From Planotetraspora sp. A-T 1434 (GTDB taxonomy: Bacteria; Actinomycetota; Actinomycetes; Streptosporangiales; Streptosporangiaceae): DNA of 64,000 nucleotides. The stretch is taken from NCBI RefSeq assembly GCF_025420585.1, contig NZ_JAOEGB010000020.1, positions 90,375 through 154,374 of the forward strand, in the 5' to 3' direction. The translations under genes and the position numbers were made by a program. Positions within the stretch are counted from its first letter, which is position 1, and each line of letters opens with the position of its first letter. Positions 26,772 through 37,948 of this stretch are shown here, piece by piece. A model generated the notes under the pieces. It searched no databases, was not told where the DNA came from, and was given only the letters and a program-made list of their open reading frames with translations.

Positions 26772-27908
26772 CTAGTCGGTTTTCCGGTAGGGGTCACGCA
26801 ACGGCCGCGCCCGCTGTGCGAAGTCCTCTTTGATCTCCCGCATCTTCGGGCCGGCGGCGTAGAAACGGCCCTTCGTCTCCCCGTACGGCTGGAGCCAGTC
26901 TTTCCCCGCGAGCTCCCGCAGGTCGCGGGCGGCCTGGCCCTGGCTCAGGCCCTCGTCGGCCTGGTACATGCTCCGCCTCAGCCTGCTGGAGACGAAGACC
27001 TGGTAAAGCGCCGAGACCGTGCGCGGGTGCAGGCCCTCGGCGTCGGACCGCTCTTCGAGCAGCACCCAGACCTCGCCCGCCTCGGCCAGCCTCCGCTGGA
27101 CCCGCTGCGCCTGCATGTGATGGCAGCGCAGGACGAACCGCACCCACGACAGCGTGTCGCCGTGCGGGCTCCAATGGCCGTGCTGCACCGCCCGCAACGC
27201 GCCGTAGTACTCGAGCGTGTTCTCGCCGATGCCGAGGCACTCCTCGATCGAGGAGAACTCGGGTGTGGTGATCTGGTCGCGGCCGAGCACGAGCGTCTGC
27301 AGGGCACGGGACATACGCCCGTTGCCGTCGCGCCAGGGATGGATCGCCACCAGGTTGAAGTGCGCCATCGCGCCGCGCACGTAGCTGGGGGCGGCGAGAT
27401 CCCCGGTGTTCAGCCAGTCCCCCAGCTCGTCGAGGAGATCCGGCACCGCCTCGTGGTCCGGCCCTTCGTAGACGACCTCGCCGGTGGCGGAGTTCCGGAC
27501 GTAGATGCCGCCCGGCCGCGCCGTTCCCGGGGTCTTGTCGATGTGGTGGCCGATCATCATGAAGTTCAGCGCGTGAAGCAGGCCCACGTCGTAGCGTAAC
27601 GCCCGGCTCTTGGACAGCAGGTTGATGTAGGTCAGCGCCTGCTGATATCCGGCGATCTCCCGGGCCACCCGGGCCGACGCCTCCAGCGGCTCCTCTCCGG
27701 ACATGATCGACTCGATGTCCTCGACGCTCGCCCGATAGCCCTCGATCGAGTTCGAGCCCTGGATGGCCCTCGCCTGCAACTGACGCCGCAGCAGGCCGTC
27801 CCACCGATGAGCCTCGGCGAGCCGATATTTCAGGTCGCGCCGCATGTCCTCGATCTCGGCGAGGACCTTCTCGTCTATCGGATCCAGCGTCGGTGTGCCG
27901 TACAGCAT
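26772..27908 (-). CDS. Fic-domain protein (probable AMPylase), class II
   Basis: A 378-residue Fic protein. The catalytic motif is HPWRDGNGRMSR (consensus HPFx(D/E)GNGRxxR, here Trp for Phe). The inhibitory helix lies upstream as GSNSIEGYR, matching (S/T)xxxE(G/N), so it is an autoinhibited class II enzyme. A winged-helix-like C-terminus (LSQGQAARDLRELAGKDWL) suggests DNA or protein contact. ATG 27908 follows a TGTTAT -10 by 6 nt and so may be leaderless; ATG 27935 lies in the promoter. Fic enzymes transfer AMP or another nucleotide moiety to proteins. No antitoxin gene is adjacent. Confidence 0.88.
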   Translation of the reverse strand: MLYGTPTLDPIDEKVLAEIEDMRRDLKYRLAEAHRWDGLLRRQLQARAIQGSNSIEGYRASVEDIESIMSGEEPLEASARVAREIAGYQQALTYINLLSKSRALRYDVGLLHALNFMMIGHHIDKTPGTARPGGIYVRNSATGEVVYEGPDHEAVPDLLDELGDWLNTGDLAAPSYVRGAMAHFNLVAIHPWRDGNGRMSRALQTLVLGRDQITTPEFSSIEECLGIGENTLEYYGALRAVQHGHWSPHGDTLSWVRFVLRCHHMQAQRVQRRLAEAGEVWVLLEERSDAEGLHPRTVSALYQVFVSSRLRRSMYQADEGLSQGQAARDLRELAGKDWLQPYGETKGRFYAAGPKMREIKEDFAQRARPLRDPYRKTD

Positions 27909-27914
27909 GAGCCC

Positions 27915-27964
27915 ATAACAGCATGGGCGAATCATTTAGTCAAGTGACCGAATGATTCGCCCAT
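27915..27964 (-). promoter_or_regulatory. Fic promoter and 14-bp inverted repeat
   Basis: Minus-strand -35 TTGACT (27943-27938), 17-bp spacer and -10 TGTTAT (27920-27915). A perfect inverted repeat AATGATTCGCCCAT has arms at 27923-27936 (nearly filling the spacer) and 27951-27964 (just upstream of the -35), separated by 14 bp. It fits a two-site operator. Confidence 0.72.
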
Positions 27965-27975
27965 ATATGTGTGAT

Positions 27976-30336
<2,361 letters not shown>

Positions 30337-30349
30337 GCCTACTCCCAAG

Positions 30350-30370
30350 GTTGAGTTATGCCGACTCAAC
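30350..30370 (-). promoter_or_regulatory. HAIR-like HspR operator before lon
   Basis: GTTGAGT-N7-ACTCAAC is a perfect 7-bp inverted repeat differing from the HspR consensus CTTGAGT-N7-ACTCAAG only in the outer base pair. It lies 14 nt upstream of the lon start. HspR control of lon is established in Streptomyces. Confidence 0.82.
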
Positions 30371-30511
30371 TAACAGGAGCCTCACCGTGTTCCCAGTTTT
30401 GCGTCAGTTCGCTGTGAGCGATCGTAATCGTGTAATCGCAGCTCTGGCCGCCCGGAATGTCGGTATCGGTCAAACGTGGGGCTGCGTGGCCCGGTGTGCG
30501 AACCGGACACC

Positions 30512-31978
30512 ATGATGTCCCCTATGGAATCAGGCCAGATCCGACTCAGCTCCCCCACAGGGCGATGGATCCTTCTCACGACCGTCCTCGGATCCGGCAT
30601 GGCGATGCTCGACGGCACCGTGGTCAACGTCGCGCTCCCCACCCTCGCCCGCGACCTCGACGCGGGGATCTCGGGACTCCAGTGGACGATCAACGCGTAC
30701 ACCCTCACGCTGGCGGGGCTGATCCTGCTCGGCGGCTCACTCGGCGACCGGTACGGCAGGCGGAAGGTCTTCCTCATCGGCGTGACGTGGTTCGCGGTCG
30801 CGTCGGCCCTGTGCGGCCTCGCCCCGAACATGCCCGTGCTGATCCTGGCCCGCGCCCTCCAGGGCGTCGGCGGCGCGCTGCTCACCCCGGGATCACTCGC
30901 GATCATCCAGGGCAGCTTCGCGCACGAGGACCGGCCTCGCGCGGTCGGCGCGTGGTCTGGGCTCGGCGGCGTGGCCGCCGCCGTGGGCCCGCTGCTCGGC
31001 GGGTGGCTGGTGGAGACGGCCGGCTGGCGCTGGGTGTTCCTGCTCAACCTGCCACTCGCGGCCGTCGTCGTGGCGGTAGCCGTACGGCACGTGCCGGAGA
31101 CCAGGGACGTCGACACGCAGGGGCGGTTCGACGTGCTCGGCTCGGTGCTGGCCGCGCTCGCGCTCGCCGGTCTCACCTACGGCCTGATCCTCGGGGGCCG
31201 CGGCTACCTCCCGCTCGCCGTGGGCGTGGCGCTCGGCGCCTGGTTCGTGATCCTGGAGAGGCGGCGCTCGCCGGACGCGCTCGTTCCCGTGGGGATCTTC
31301 GCCTCGCGCGTGTTCACCGCCGTCAACATCGTGACGCTGATCATGTACGCGGCGATGGGCGTCGTCTTCTTCCTGCTCGTCGTGCAACTCCAGGTCTCCG
31401 CCGGGTTCTCCCCCATCGCGGCCGGGTCTGCGATGCTGCCGGTGACGATCCTGATGCTGCTGCTGTCGGCCCGCTCGGGTGAGCTGGCCAAGCGGATCGG
31501 GCCGCGCGTCCCGATGGCGGCCGGCATTCTCACGTGCGCCGCCGGGCTCCTGCTGATGAGCCGGATCGGCCCCGGGTCGTCCTACCTCGTCGACGTGCTG
31601 CCCGCGGTGGTCGTCTTCGGGATCGGCCTGTCCTCCGCGGTGGCTCCGCTGACGGCCACCGTGCTCGCCACGGCCCAGGAGCGGTACGCGGGGGTGGCCA
31701 GCGGCGTCAACAACGCCCTCGCCCGCACCGGCAGCCTGCTCGCGGTCGCCGCGGTGCCGCCCCTCGTGGGCCTGATGGGCGACGCCTACAACTCACCGGC
31801 CGCGTTCACCCACGGCTACCACACCGCGATGCTGATCAGCGCCGCCATGCTGGCCCTCGCCGCGCTGGTGTCCTTCCTCACCATCAGGACCAACGTGCTG
31901 GCCGAGGCTCCCGAGCCGAAGCGCCACGTCCACTGCTCGCTGGACGCCCCGCCGCTGGAGCGCGACGGAACGGCCTGA
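30512..31978 (+). CDS. MFS drug efflux transporter, DHA2 (EmrB/QacA) type
   Basis: About 488 residues with 14 predicted membrane helices. Motif A is GGSLGDRYGRRKVFLIG, and GSGMAMLDGTVVNVALPTLA is the DHA2-specific first helix. LQWTINAYTLTLAGLILLGG is also characteristic. It would export drugs or metabolites with proton exchange. The start is unclear: ATG 30512, 30515 or 30524, or GTG 30476; none has a strong Shine-Dalgarno. It is divergent from lon and no regulator adjoins it. Confidence 0.9.
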   Translation: MMSPMESGQIRLSSPTGRWILLTTVLGSGMAMLDGTVVNVALPTLARDLDAGISGLQWTINAYTLTLAGLILLGGSLGDRYGRRKVFLIGVTWFAVASALCGLAPNMPVLILARALQGVGGALLTPGSLAIIQGSFAHEDRPRAVGAWSGLGGVAAAVGPLLGGWLVETAGWRWVFLLNLPLAAVVVAVAVRHVPETRDVDTQGRFDVLGSVLAALALAGLTYGLILGGRGYLPLAVGVALGAWFVILERRRSPDALVPVGIFASRVFTAVNIVTLIMYAAMGVVFFLLVVQLQVSAGFSPIAAGSAMLPVTILMLLLSARSGELAKRIGPRVPMAAGILTCAAGLLLMSRIGPGSSYLVDVLPAVVVFGIGLSSAVAPLTATVLATAQERYAGVASGVNNALARTGSLLAVAAVPPLVGLMGDAYNSPAAFTHGYHTAMLISAAMLALAALVSFLTIRTNVLAEAPEPKRHVHCSLDAPPLERDGTA

Positions 31979-32051
31979 GTTCAGCCAGCCGACGGGGGCG
32001 GTTCATGTGCCGGTGGGGCGCGTGTCCTGATCCCGGGAAACGATCCGGCAC

Positions 32052-33515
32052 ATGAGCGTTTCCCGCCCGTCGACCCGCACGTCAACTCGCACGTGGATCA
32101 GGACCGGCGCCCTGCTCGCGGCCGTCCTCGCCGCTCCAGCGCTCCCTGCCGGTTCTCCGGCCTCCGCCGCACGGAGCTGCCCGGGCGTCCTCACGCCCGG
32201 CTTCCTGGCGGTGGCCGCGCCGTACGCGACCGTGCACGGGCAGCCGCGCGCGGGGACGGTCACCCTGTTCAGCTCGGACAAGACGCTGGGCGGCCTGAAG
32301 AAGACGAGAACCCTCATCCAGGGCACCGGCGGCATCGGGGACACCCCGGAACGGAACGACGCGTTCGGGTCGGCGCTCGCCAAGGGCGACTTCGACGGCG
32401 ACGGCTGCGCCGACCTGGCCATCGGCGCGTCGGAGGAGTTCTTCGGCGCGCCCGTCCCCGGAGCCGACGGGCACGGCGTCGTGCACCTGCTGTTCGGCTC
32501 GCCGGACGGCCTCACCCGGGCCGAGACCATCGACGTCGCCCACCTCGGGCGCCGGCACGGCACCGACCGGTTCGGAGCGGCCCTCGCCGCCGGGGACCTC
32601 GACGGGGACGGCGACGACGAGCTCGTCGTGGGAGCTCCCGGCATGGACGGCGGAGGCGGCATCGGCGTCTTCGGCATGAAGGACCGCTCGCCGTACGGCA
32701 TGGGCACGCTGATCACCCAGACGACCGGCTGGGTGGGGCAGGAGCCCGGCGCGACCGACCAGTTCGGGGCGGCCCTCGCGACCGGCGACTTCGACGGGAA
32801 CGGCAAGGACGAGATCGCGGTCGGCGCGCCCGGCGACGGCGGCCTCCGGTACGGCTCGGGCGTCGTGACGATCATCGACCCCCGTGCCCGGCGGGCGGGC
32901 GTCTACACCCAGGAGAGCCCGGACGTGAAGGGCTATGGGGAGAAGTGGGACGCCTTCGGCGCCGCCCTGGCGTCGGGCGACTTCAACGCCGACGGGCGCG
33001 ACGACCTGGCGATCGGCGTGCCGGGTGAGGACCTGTCGATGCTCCAGCGCGGCATGGACTACGGCGACGGCGCGGTCAACGTGCTGTACGGCTCGGCCCG
33101 CGGCCTGACCGCCCTCGGCAGCGAGGTCTGGTCGCAGACGGTACTCAAGGGCACGCCGCGTTACTTCGACCGTTTCGGCACGTCGCTGGCCGCCGGTGAC
33201 CTCAACGGCGACGGGGACGACGAGCTGGTGGTCGGAGTGCCGGGAGAGGGCGCGGTCCAGGTCATCGCGGGCACCCGGAGCGGCGGCCTGACCCGCAACC
33301 ACAACCTGCTGCTCACCGGACCGGCGAACGGCGACTTCGGGGCCTCGATCATGGTCGAGGGCGGGAAGCTACTGGTGGCCGCGCCGGGCACGGGCCGTCT
33401 GACGCTCATCGGGACGAAGGCGAAGAAGGGCTCCTATCCAGGAGTGCTCCCACGCACCGCCCGCGTCATCGACACGGGCGGCGAGGACGACCTCTTCGGC
33501 TACGCGCTGAGCTAG
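32052..33515 (+). CDS. Secreted FG-GAP (integrin-like beta-propeller) protein
   Basis: A 487-residue exported protein. A basic n-region with signal peptide (TGALLAAVLAAPALPAG, cleavage near PASAA) is followed by six to seven FG-GAP repeats such as FGAALAAGDLDGDGDDELVV and FGAALATGDFDGNGKDEIAV. The DxDxDG calcium loops are well kept. It would form a beta-propeller at the cell surface or outside. No enzyme domain is attached. It is convergent with phoD, 5 bp apart. Confidence 0.9.
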   Translation: MSVSRPSTRTSTRTWIRTGALLAAVLAAPALPAGSPASAARSCPGVLTPGFLAVAAPYATVHGQPRAGTVTLFSSDKTLGGLKKTRTLIQGTGGIGDTPERNDAFGSALAKGDFDGDGCADLAIGASEEFFGAPVPGADGHGVVHLLFGSPDGLTRAETIDVAHLGRRHGTDRFGAALAAGDLDGDGDDELVVGAPGMDGGGGIGVFGMKDRSPYGMGTLITQTTGWVGQEPGATDQFGAALATGDFDGNGKDEIAVGAPGDGGLRYGSGVVTIIDPRARRAGVYTQESPDVKGYGEKWDAFGAALASGDFNADGRDDLAIGVPGEDLSMLQRGMDYGDGAVNVLYGSARGLTALGSEVWSQTVLKGTPRYFDRFGTSLAAGDLNGDGDDELVVGVPGEGAVQVIAGTRSGGLTRNHNLLLTGPANGDFGASIMVEGGKLLVAAPGTGRLTLIGTKAKKGSYPGVLPRTARVIDTGGEDDLFGYALS

Positions 33516-33520
33516 CCGGG

Positions 33521-35062
33521 CTAGGCGTTGAGCTGGGCGTGGCCGGAGGGGATGGTGAAGCAGGCCGAGGTCTTGGCCGGCGCGCCCCGCCTGCTGATGT
33601 AGTCGAGCGTGCGGAACTCGGCCCGCATCTCCTCCGGTGACACCCGGCAGACGATGTAGCCGCGGCGCTGGTCGATGTAGGAGATGTGCGGGTTCTCCCG
33701 GAGGATCTCGGCGATCCGCGCCTCGTCCCGGTAGCCGTCTCCGTCGCTGGAGATCGACGACGTCACCAGCTCGACCGCCACGCGGGGCGAGCCCGGGTCG
33801 CCGAAGTCCGGCCGGAGGTCGGCGGCGTGGTGCATGTGCGCGTCCCCGGTCAGCACGACGGGGTTGGCCGCACCCGACGCCTTGATGCCTTCGAGCAGTC
33901 GCGCCCGGTCCGCCGGGTAGCCGTCCCAGCTGTCCATGTTGAGCTCGGTGCCCGGCCCGGGCCGGAAGTCGCGCTGGGCCATCAGGACCTGCTGGCCGAT
34001 GAGGTTCCACCTGGCCCCCGAGCCGGCGAGCCCGTCCAGCAGCCAGCGGCGCTGGTCCGCGCCGAGGATCGTGCGGCCGGCGTCCAGGCGCTCGTCGCAC
34101 CCGGCCCGGTCGCCGTCGTCGCAGGCCTGGTCGTCGCGGAACTGCCGGGTGTCGAGCAGGTGGAAGGCCGCCAGGCTCCCCCACGAGATCCGCCGGTTGA
34201 TCCGGATCGACGCGCCCCTCGGCACGCTGGCCCGCCGCAGCGGCATGTTCTCGTAGTACGCCTGGAAGGCGTGGGCCATCCGCTCCCGGAACCCGGGCGC
34301 GTCGGTGCTGGAGATCGGCCCCGCCCAGTTGTTCTCGATCTCGTGGTCGTCGAACGCGACCAGCCACGGCGCCGCCCGGTGGGCCGCCTGGAGGTCGGGG
34401 TCGGTCTTGTACTGCCCGTGCCGGATCCGGTAGTCGGCCAGGCTCTGGCACTTGTTCCCCGCGTGCGTGCGCACGTTGCCGCCGAGCGCCGTGTAGCCCT
34501 GCGGCTCGTACTCGTAGATGTAGTCGCCCAGGTGCACGACGAGGTCCGGGTCCTGCTCGGCGATCCTCCGGTAGGCCGTGTAGTAGCCGTGTTCCCAGTG
34601 CGCGCAGGCCGCGACCACGAAGGTCAGCGGCGACAGCCCCGCCGGCGCCGTCCGCGTGCGGCCCGCGGGCGACAGATGGCCGCCGGCGCGGAAGCGGTAG
34701 AAGTACTCCCGGCCGGGTTGGAGCCCGCCCACCTCGACGTGGACGCTGTGCGCCTCCGCCGCGCGGGCCGTCGCCGTACCGGACCTGACGACTTCGGAGA
34801 AGCCCTCGTCGGAGGCGAGCTGCCAGTCCACCTCGACGGAGTTGGCGGGCATGCCGCCGAGGCCGTCGGGGGCAGTGGGATCGAGGGCCAGCCGGGTCCA
34901 GAGCACGACACCGTCTGAGGTCGGCTCCCCGGAGGCGATTCCGAGGGCGAACGGATCCTGCCGCGGGGCGCGGCGGGGCAGGGCGGAGCCGGAGAGCAGG
35001 AGGCCACCGGCTCCGGCGGCGACAGCGGACAGGAACACTCGTCGCGAGGCATTCGTCTGCAC
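33521..35062 (-). CDS. phoD: PhoD-type alkaline phosphatase
   Basis: A 513-residue secreted phosphodiesterase/phosphomonoesterase. The Tat signal SRRVFLSAVAAGAGGLLL is at the N-terminus, followed by the PhoD_N domain (about 38-125) and the metallophosphatase domain. Metal ligands are visible in VHLGDYIYEY, FDDHEIENNW and LTGDAHMHHA. It releases phosphate from organic esters outside the cell, using calcium and iron. A three-unit PHO box lies about 40-70 bp upstream of ATG 35062, indicating PhoP control under phosphate starvation. Confidence 0.94.
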   Translation of the reverse strand: MQTNASRRVFLSAVAAGAGGLLLSGSALPRRAPRQDPFALGIASGEPTSDGVVLWTRLALDPTAPDGLGGMPANSVEVDWQLASDEGFSEVVRSGTATARAAEAHSVHVEVGGLQPGREYFYRFRAGGHLSPAGRTRTAPAGLSPLTFVVAACAHWEHGYYTAYRRIAEQDPDLVVHLGDYIYEYEPQGYTALGGNVRTHAGNKCQSLADYRIRHGQYKTDPDLQAAHRAAPWLVAFDDHEIENNWAGPISSTDAPGFRERMAHAFQAYYENMPLRRASVPRGASIRINRRISWGSLAAFHLLDTRQFRDDQACDDGDRAGCDERLDAGRTILGADQRRWLLDGLAGSGARWNLIGQQVLMAQRDFRPGPGTELNMDSWDGYPADRARLLEGIKASGAANPVVLTGDAHMHHAADLRPDFGDPGSPRVAVELVTSSISSDGDGYRDEARIAEILRENPHISYIDQRRGYIVCRVSPEEMRAEFRTLDYISRRGAPAKTSACFTIPSGHAQLNA

Positions 35063-35101
35063 GACACCAGTGCAACCCGCGCGGTCGACGCGCAGCCTCT
35101 A

Positions 35102-35134
35102 CGGCCGTGACCCGCACCGAAACCACGGGTGAAC
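35102..35134 (-). promoter_or_regulatory. PHO box upstream of phoD
   Basis: On the minus strand three consecutive 11-bp units read GTTCACCCGTG, GTTTCGGTGCG and GGTCACGGCCG, matching the 11-nt direct repeats (core GTTCACC) bound by actinobacterial PhoP. A TAGAGG hexamer follows at 35101-35096 as the candidate -10. Confidence 0.72.
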
Positions 35135-35213
35135 AGTGCTGTTGAACGGCGCTGCTGAACAGCGCCGGTGAGGACAGTGCCGGTGAGGACAGTGCCGGTG
35201 AGAGTGCCACCGA
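35135..35213. repeat. Imperfect 15-bp tandem repeat between phoD and the HAD gene
   Basis: CAGTGCCGGTGAGGA-like units repeat about three times, preceded by related GAACAGTGCTGTTGAAC and GAACAGCGCC copies. It occupies most of the gap between the PHO box and the HAD gene stop. Confidence 0.65.
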
Positions 35214-35222
35214 CTGGCCTGA

Positions 35223-35807
35223 TTACCCCCGGAGGGCGAGCTTGAGATCGTCCCGCAGTGTCGCGGCGTCGCGGAAGTGGATCCCGGCCATGCCCGCCGC
35301 CTCGGCGCCCGCGATGTTCTCCAGGCGGTCGTCGATGAAGACGATGTCCCCGGGTGGCACGCCGAGTCCCTCCGCGACCCGGCGGTAGATTTCCAGGTCC
35401 GGCTTCACCAGGCCCATGCGGCCGCTGTAGAAGCGCGGGCTGATGGGGGCCATGAACGGCAGCTCGTCGAGCCCGTCCGCGATGCAGACGGGCGCGTTCG
35501 ACAGCAGCGCCACTGGCACGTCGTCGGCGGCCAGCTCATCGACGATCGCGACGGTCTCCTCGTTGGGCCGCGACCAGCTCGCGACGTCCATGGCGATCAC
35601 CCGGTCGAGCTCCGCGCCGCCGAGCGGCCTGCCGTACACGCGGGACCAGTACGCCTCAGGGTCCAGCGTGTCCCGGTCGAAATCGAGGCGCAGGTCCCAG
35701 TACCGCTCCTCGAAGCCGGGAACGCCTTGCGCCATCCGCGCCACGTCGGCTGCGTCCTGCGCGAGTGAGATGACATTGCCGTAGTCGAAGAGAACATGTT
35801 TCCTCAT
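35223..35807 (-). CDS. HAD-superfamily hydrolase
   Basis: A 194-residue phosphatase-like HAD protein of subclass IA. Motif I is HVLFDYGNVIS (nucleophile Asp; the second Asp is Gly, as in many YihX-like members), motif II ALLSNAPV, motif III Lys in VKPDLEIY, and motif IV FIDDRLENI. ATG 35807 gives the usual short lead-in. It starts 16 bp after the upstream hydrolase stop, so both are probably one transcript. The substrate is unknown; with motif I lacking the second Asp it may be weakly active. Confidence 0.87.
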   Translation of the reverse strand: MRKHVLFDYGNVISLAQDAADVARMAQGVPGFEERYWDLRLDFDRDTLDPEAYWSRVYGRPLGGAELDRVIAMDVASWSRPNEETVAIVDELAADDVPVALLSNAPVCIADGLDELPFMAPISPRFYSGRMGLVKPDLEIYRRVAEGLGVPPGDIVFIDDRLENIAGAEAAGMAGIHFRDAATLRDDLKLALRG

Positions 35808-35823
35808 CGAATGATCATAACGT

Positions 35824-36660
35824 TCAGGTGACATACGGCCTGAGGTAGTCGTTGGCCGTCCCGCAGCCCAGGTAGTTGCGGACCGTGTGGAAGTCGAGCC
35901 AGTCGATGTTGCAGGCGACGTCACGCTCGACACCGTCGAAGCGGTCGCGCAGGGCGGGCGGAATGGCCGCGATGTCGTCCTTGTCGGCGATGTTGATCCA
36001 GCGGGCGACGCCCGGCGGCCGGGCGCCCCGCCCGTGCGCCGGGATGGGGCTGAGCCGTTCGAATACGACGTTCTTCATACCCAGCGGGCTGCCGAGCGTG
36101 ATGAGCAGTTCGGTGGACAGGTCCGGATGCGCCCAGAACGCCTCGTAGGTCACCACACTGCCCAGCGAATGGGCGACGACCACGCGAGGCTGACGCCTGC
36201 GGATCACGTCCGCCACGGCGTCGCGCGCGCGGATCCTCGGGTCGCCTCCGCCGAGGTAGGCCGCGACCTCGGGGCAGAAGTCCTGGGCGAACTTCACGGC
36301 GCCCGGGCCGAGCCTGGCCAGCAGCCACTCCGCGAGCCGGTGCGCGACGCCGGTGAGCGACTCCCCTGCGGCGCTCGGGACGCGCCCGTCGAGCTGCGCC
36401 GCCCAGTCGGCGAACACGAGCTTCGCCGGAGGGTCCATCTGCCGGGGCGGCTTCGGCGGCCCCTTGTGCAGGTGGTGGGCGTAGTAGGCGATCTCGGAGA
36501 AGTACCGCTGGCCCGCGTAGGGGGCTCCTCCGCTGAGACCCTTGTGCAGGTAGCCGTTCCACTTGGCCAGCATGGCCTCCGCGGCTCCGCCCGGGGACCC
36601 GCCCGCCTCCTCGTAGTAGTGATACTTGCCGATGCCGTGGACCCCGACGATCGTGGTCAT
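35824..36660 (-). CDS. Alpha/beta-hydrolase (PGAP1/lipase-like)
   Basis: A 278-residue cytoplasmic protein opening MTTIVGVHGIGKYHY, with oxyanion-type VHGIGK, and the nucleophile elbow VVVAHSLGSVVTYEAF (GxSxG as HSLGS with Ala before it). ITLGSPLG and a late Asp/His pair (DKDDIAA, DFHTVRNYL) could complete the triad. Such proteins are annotated as serine hydrolases of unknown role. ATG 36660 has a distant GGAGG; an upstream ATG at 36714 would add a glycine-rich leader. Confidence 0.75.
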   Translation of the reverse strand: MTTIVGVHGIGKYHYYEEAGGSPGGAAEAMLAKWNGYLHKGLSGGAPYAGQRYFSEIAYYAHHLHKGPPKPPRQMDPPAKLVFADWAAQLDGRVPSAAGESLTGVAHRLAEWLLARLGPGAVKFAQDFCPEVAAYLGGGDPRIRARDAVADVIRRRQPRVVVAHSLGSVVTYEAFWAHPDLSTELLITLGSPLGMKNVVFERLSPIPAHGRGARPPGVARWINIADKDDIAAIPPALRDRFDGVERDVACNIDWLDFHTVRNYLGCGTANDYLRPYVT

Positions 36661-36841
36661 GGTCGAGCCGCCGCCTCCGCTCCGTGTGACCCCCGCTGCC
36701 GCCCCCGGAGACACTGTGCAGGAGCCGGTGGATCGTTACAAGGCGAAGTCTGATTTGCGGGGATAAACCAGTTGTTGGGAGGTCATGCGCGATCGCTAAC
36801 CTGTGACCACTCGTAGAACTTCCCGCTTGAGAGAGGCTCCC

Positions 36842-37264
36842 ATGCCAGGCCCGTTGCACGTCCGCGGCTCGGTCGTCATCCCGGAGGCGGAGCTCGGCTG
36901 GCGTTTCTCCCGCTCGTCGGGGCCCGGCGGGCAGGGCGTGAACACGACCGACAGCCGGGTCGAGCTCAGCTTCAACCTGGAGACCACGACCGCGCTCGGG
37001 CCGGTCCTGAAGTCTCGGGCGCTCGAACGGCTCGGCCCCCGGCTCATCGACGGCGTCGTCACCATCGCCGCCTCCGAGCACCGCTCCCAGCTCCGCAACC
37101 GCGAGGCGGCGGAAGAGCGGCTGGCCGGCCTGATCCGCGAGGCCATCGCTCCCCCGCCGAAGAAGCGCCGCCCCACCAAGCCGTCGCGCGGGGCGGTCGA
37201 AAGGCGGCTGGCGGCCAAGAAGCGCCGCTCCGACGTCAAGCGCCTGCGCCGGCCGGAAGACTAG
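36842..37264 (+). CDS. arfB: Alternative ribosome-rescue peptidyl-tRNA hydrolase ArfB
   Basis: A 140-residue release-factor-like protein with the catalytic GGQ in SSGPGGQGVNTTDSRVEL and a highly basic C-terminal tail (PPPKKRRPTKPSRG, LAAKKRRSDVKRLRR) that enters the empty mRNA channel. It frees ribosomes stalled on truncated mRNAs. GAGAGG precedes ATG 36842. Its TAG stop lies in a CTAG shared with the convergent gene's stop. Confidence 0.95.
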   Translation: MPGPLHVRGSVVIPEAELGWRFSRSSGPGGQGVNTTDSRVELSFNLETTTALGPVLKSRALERLGPRLIDGVVTIAASEHRSQLRNREAAEERLAGLIREAIAPPPKKRRPTKPSRGAVERRLAAKKRRSDVKRLRRPED

Positions 37265-37890
37265 ATCCTCCGGTCCTCCATCTCCCAGACGTGGTCGATG
37301 ACGTGCCAGGTGATGCGGCGGGCCGCGTAGCGGGCGGGCCAGCCCCTGCCGGACGGGCCGCCGTCGGATGGCCGCCCAAGGACCTCGGCGATCTCCTCCC
37401 GCATGGCGGCGAGAGCCGCGTCGTCCTTCGGCGGCTTGTGCCGTACTCCGATCTTCCGGGCGTAGGCGCGCTCCGCCTCGATCACGTGGTTCACCATCTT
37501 GTCGCGGTCCCGGCCGCCGCCCCGGGGGCCCTTTCGCAGCTCCTCGGGGGACCCGGCCGCCACCTCGGCGAAGACGGCCCAGGAGGCGCGGAGCAGCGAG
37601 ACGGCCCTGGCCGCCTCGTCCGCCCCCATCGGCTCCAGGTCAAGGTCCGGGATCGCGCTGGGCGCCCCGAAGTCGGTGGTCGCGTCGCCCTTGGTCCGCT
37701 CGACCACCATCGGATCACCCGGCTCGAACTCCAGCCCCGCGCGCTCGGCGATCACGCGATATCGCGGAAGGTAGTCCGTCAACGTGTCCAGCGCGGCCTC
37801 CTCGGACTTCCCGCTCCGGCACCAGCCGGGCCAGTCGAAGGAGCAGGCGAAGACCTTCTTGGCGCCGAGTTCGAGATACACGCGATTCAT
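37261..37890 (-). CDS. DinB-like hypothetical protein
   Basis: A 209-residue cytoplasmic protein I cannot name. The N-terminus VFACSFDWPGWCRSGKSEEA looks HicB-like, and the C-terminal half has spaced histidines in NHVIEAERAYARK and WHVIDHVWEMEDR, which suggests a DinB-type helical bundle. ATG 37890 gives MNRVYLELG; ATG 37902 or 37905 are alternatives. It shares the CTAG stop overlap with arfB. Confidence 0.7.
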   Translation of the reverse strand: MNRVYLELGAKKVFACSFDWPGWCRSGKSEEAALDTLTDYLPRYRVIAERAGLEFEPGDPMVVERTKGDATTDFGAPSAIPDLDLEPMGADEAARAVSLLRASWAVFAEVAAGSPEELRKGPRGGGRDRDKMVNHVIEAERAYARKIGVRHKPPKDDAALAAMREEIAEVLGRPSDGGPSGRGWPARYAARRITWHVIDHVWEMEDRRI

Positions 37891-37948
37891 GTGGCTCAGC
37901 ATCACACCCGAACCTGCCAGGACGTGACAGGTTTCAGACGAGCTCCTT

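Noticed and set aside
31340..31360. Another TGATCATG match
   Set aside because: It is within the MFS gene and codes for LIMYAA; the flanks do not match the repeat unit.
33369..35210. 613-codon minus-strand frame overlapping phoD
   Set aside because: It is another frame of the phoD gene; PhoD_N, metal ligands and the Tat signal are in the 33521-35062 frame.
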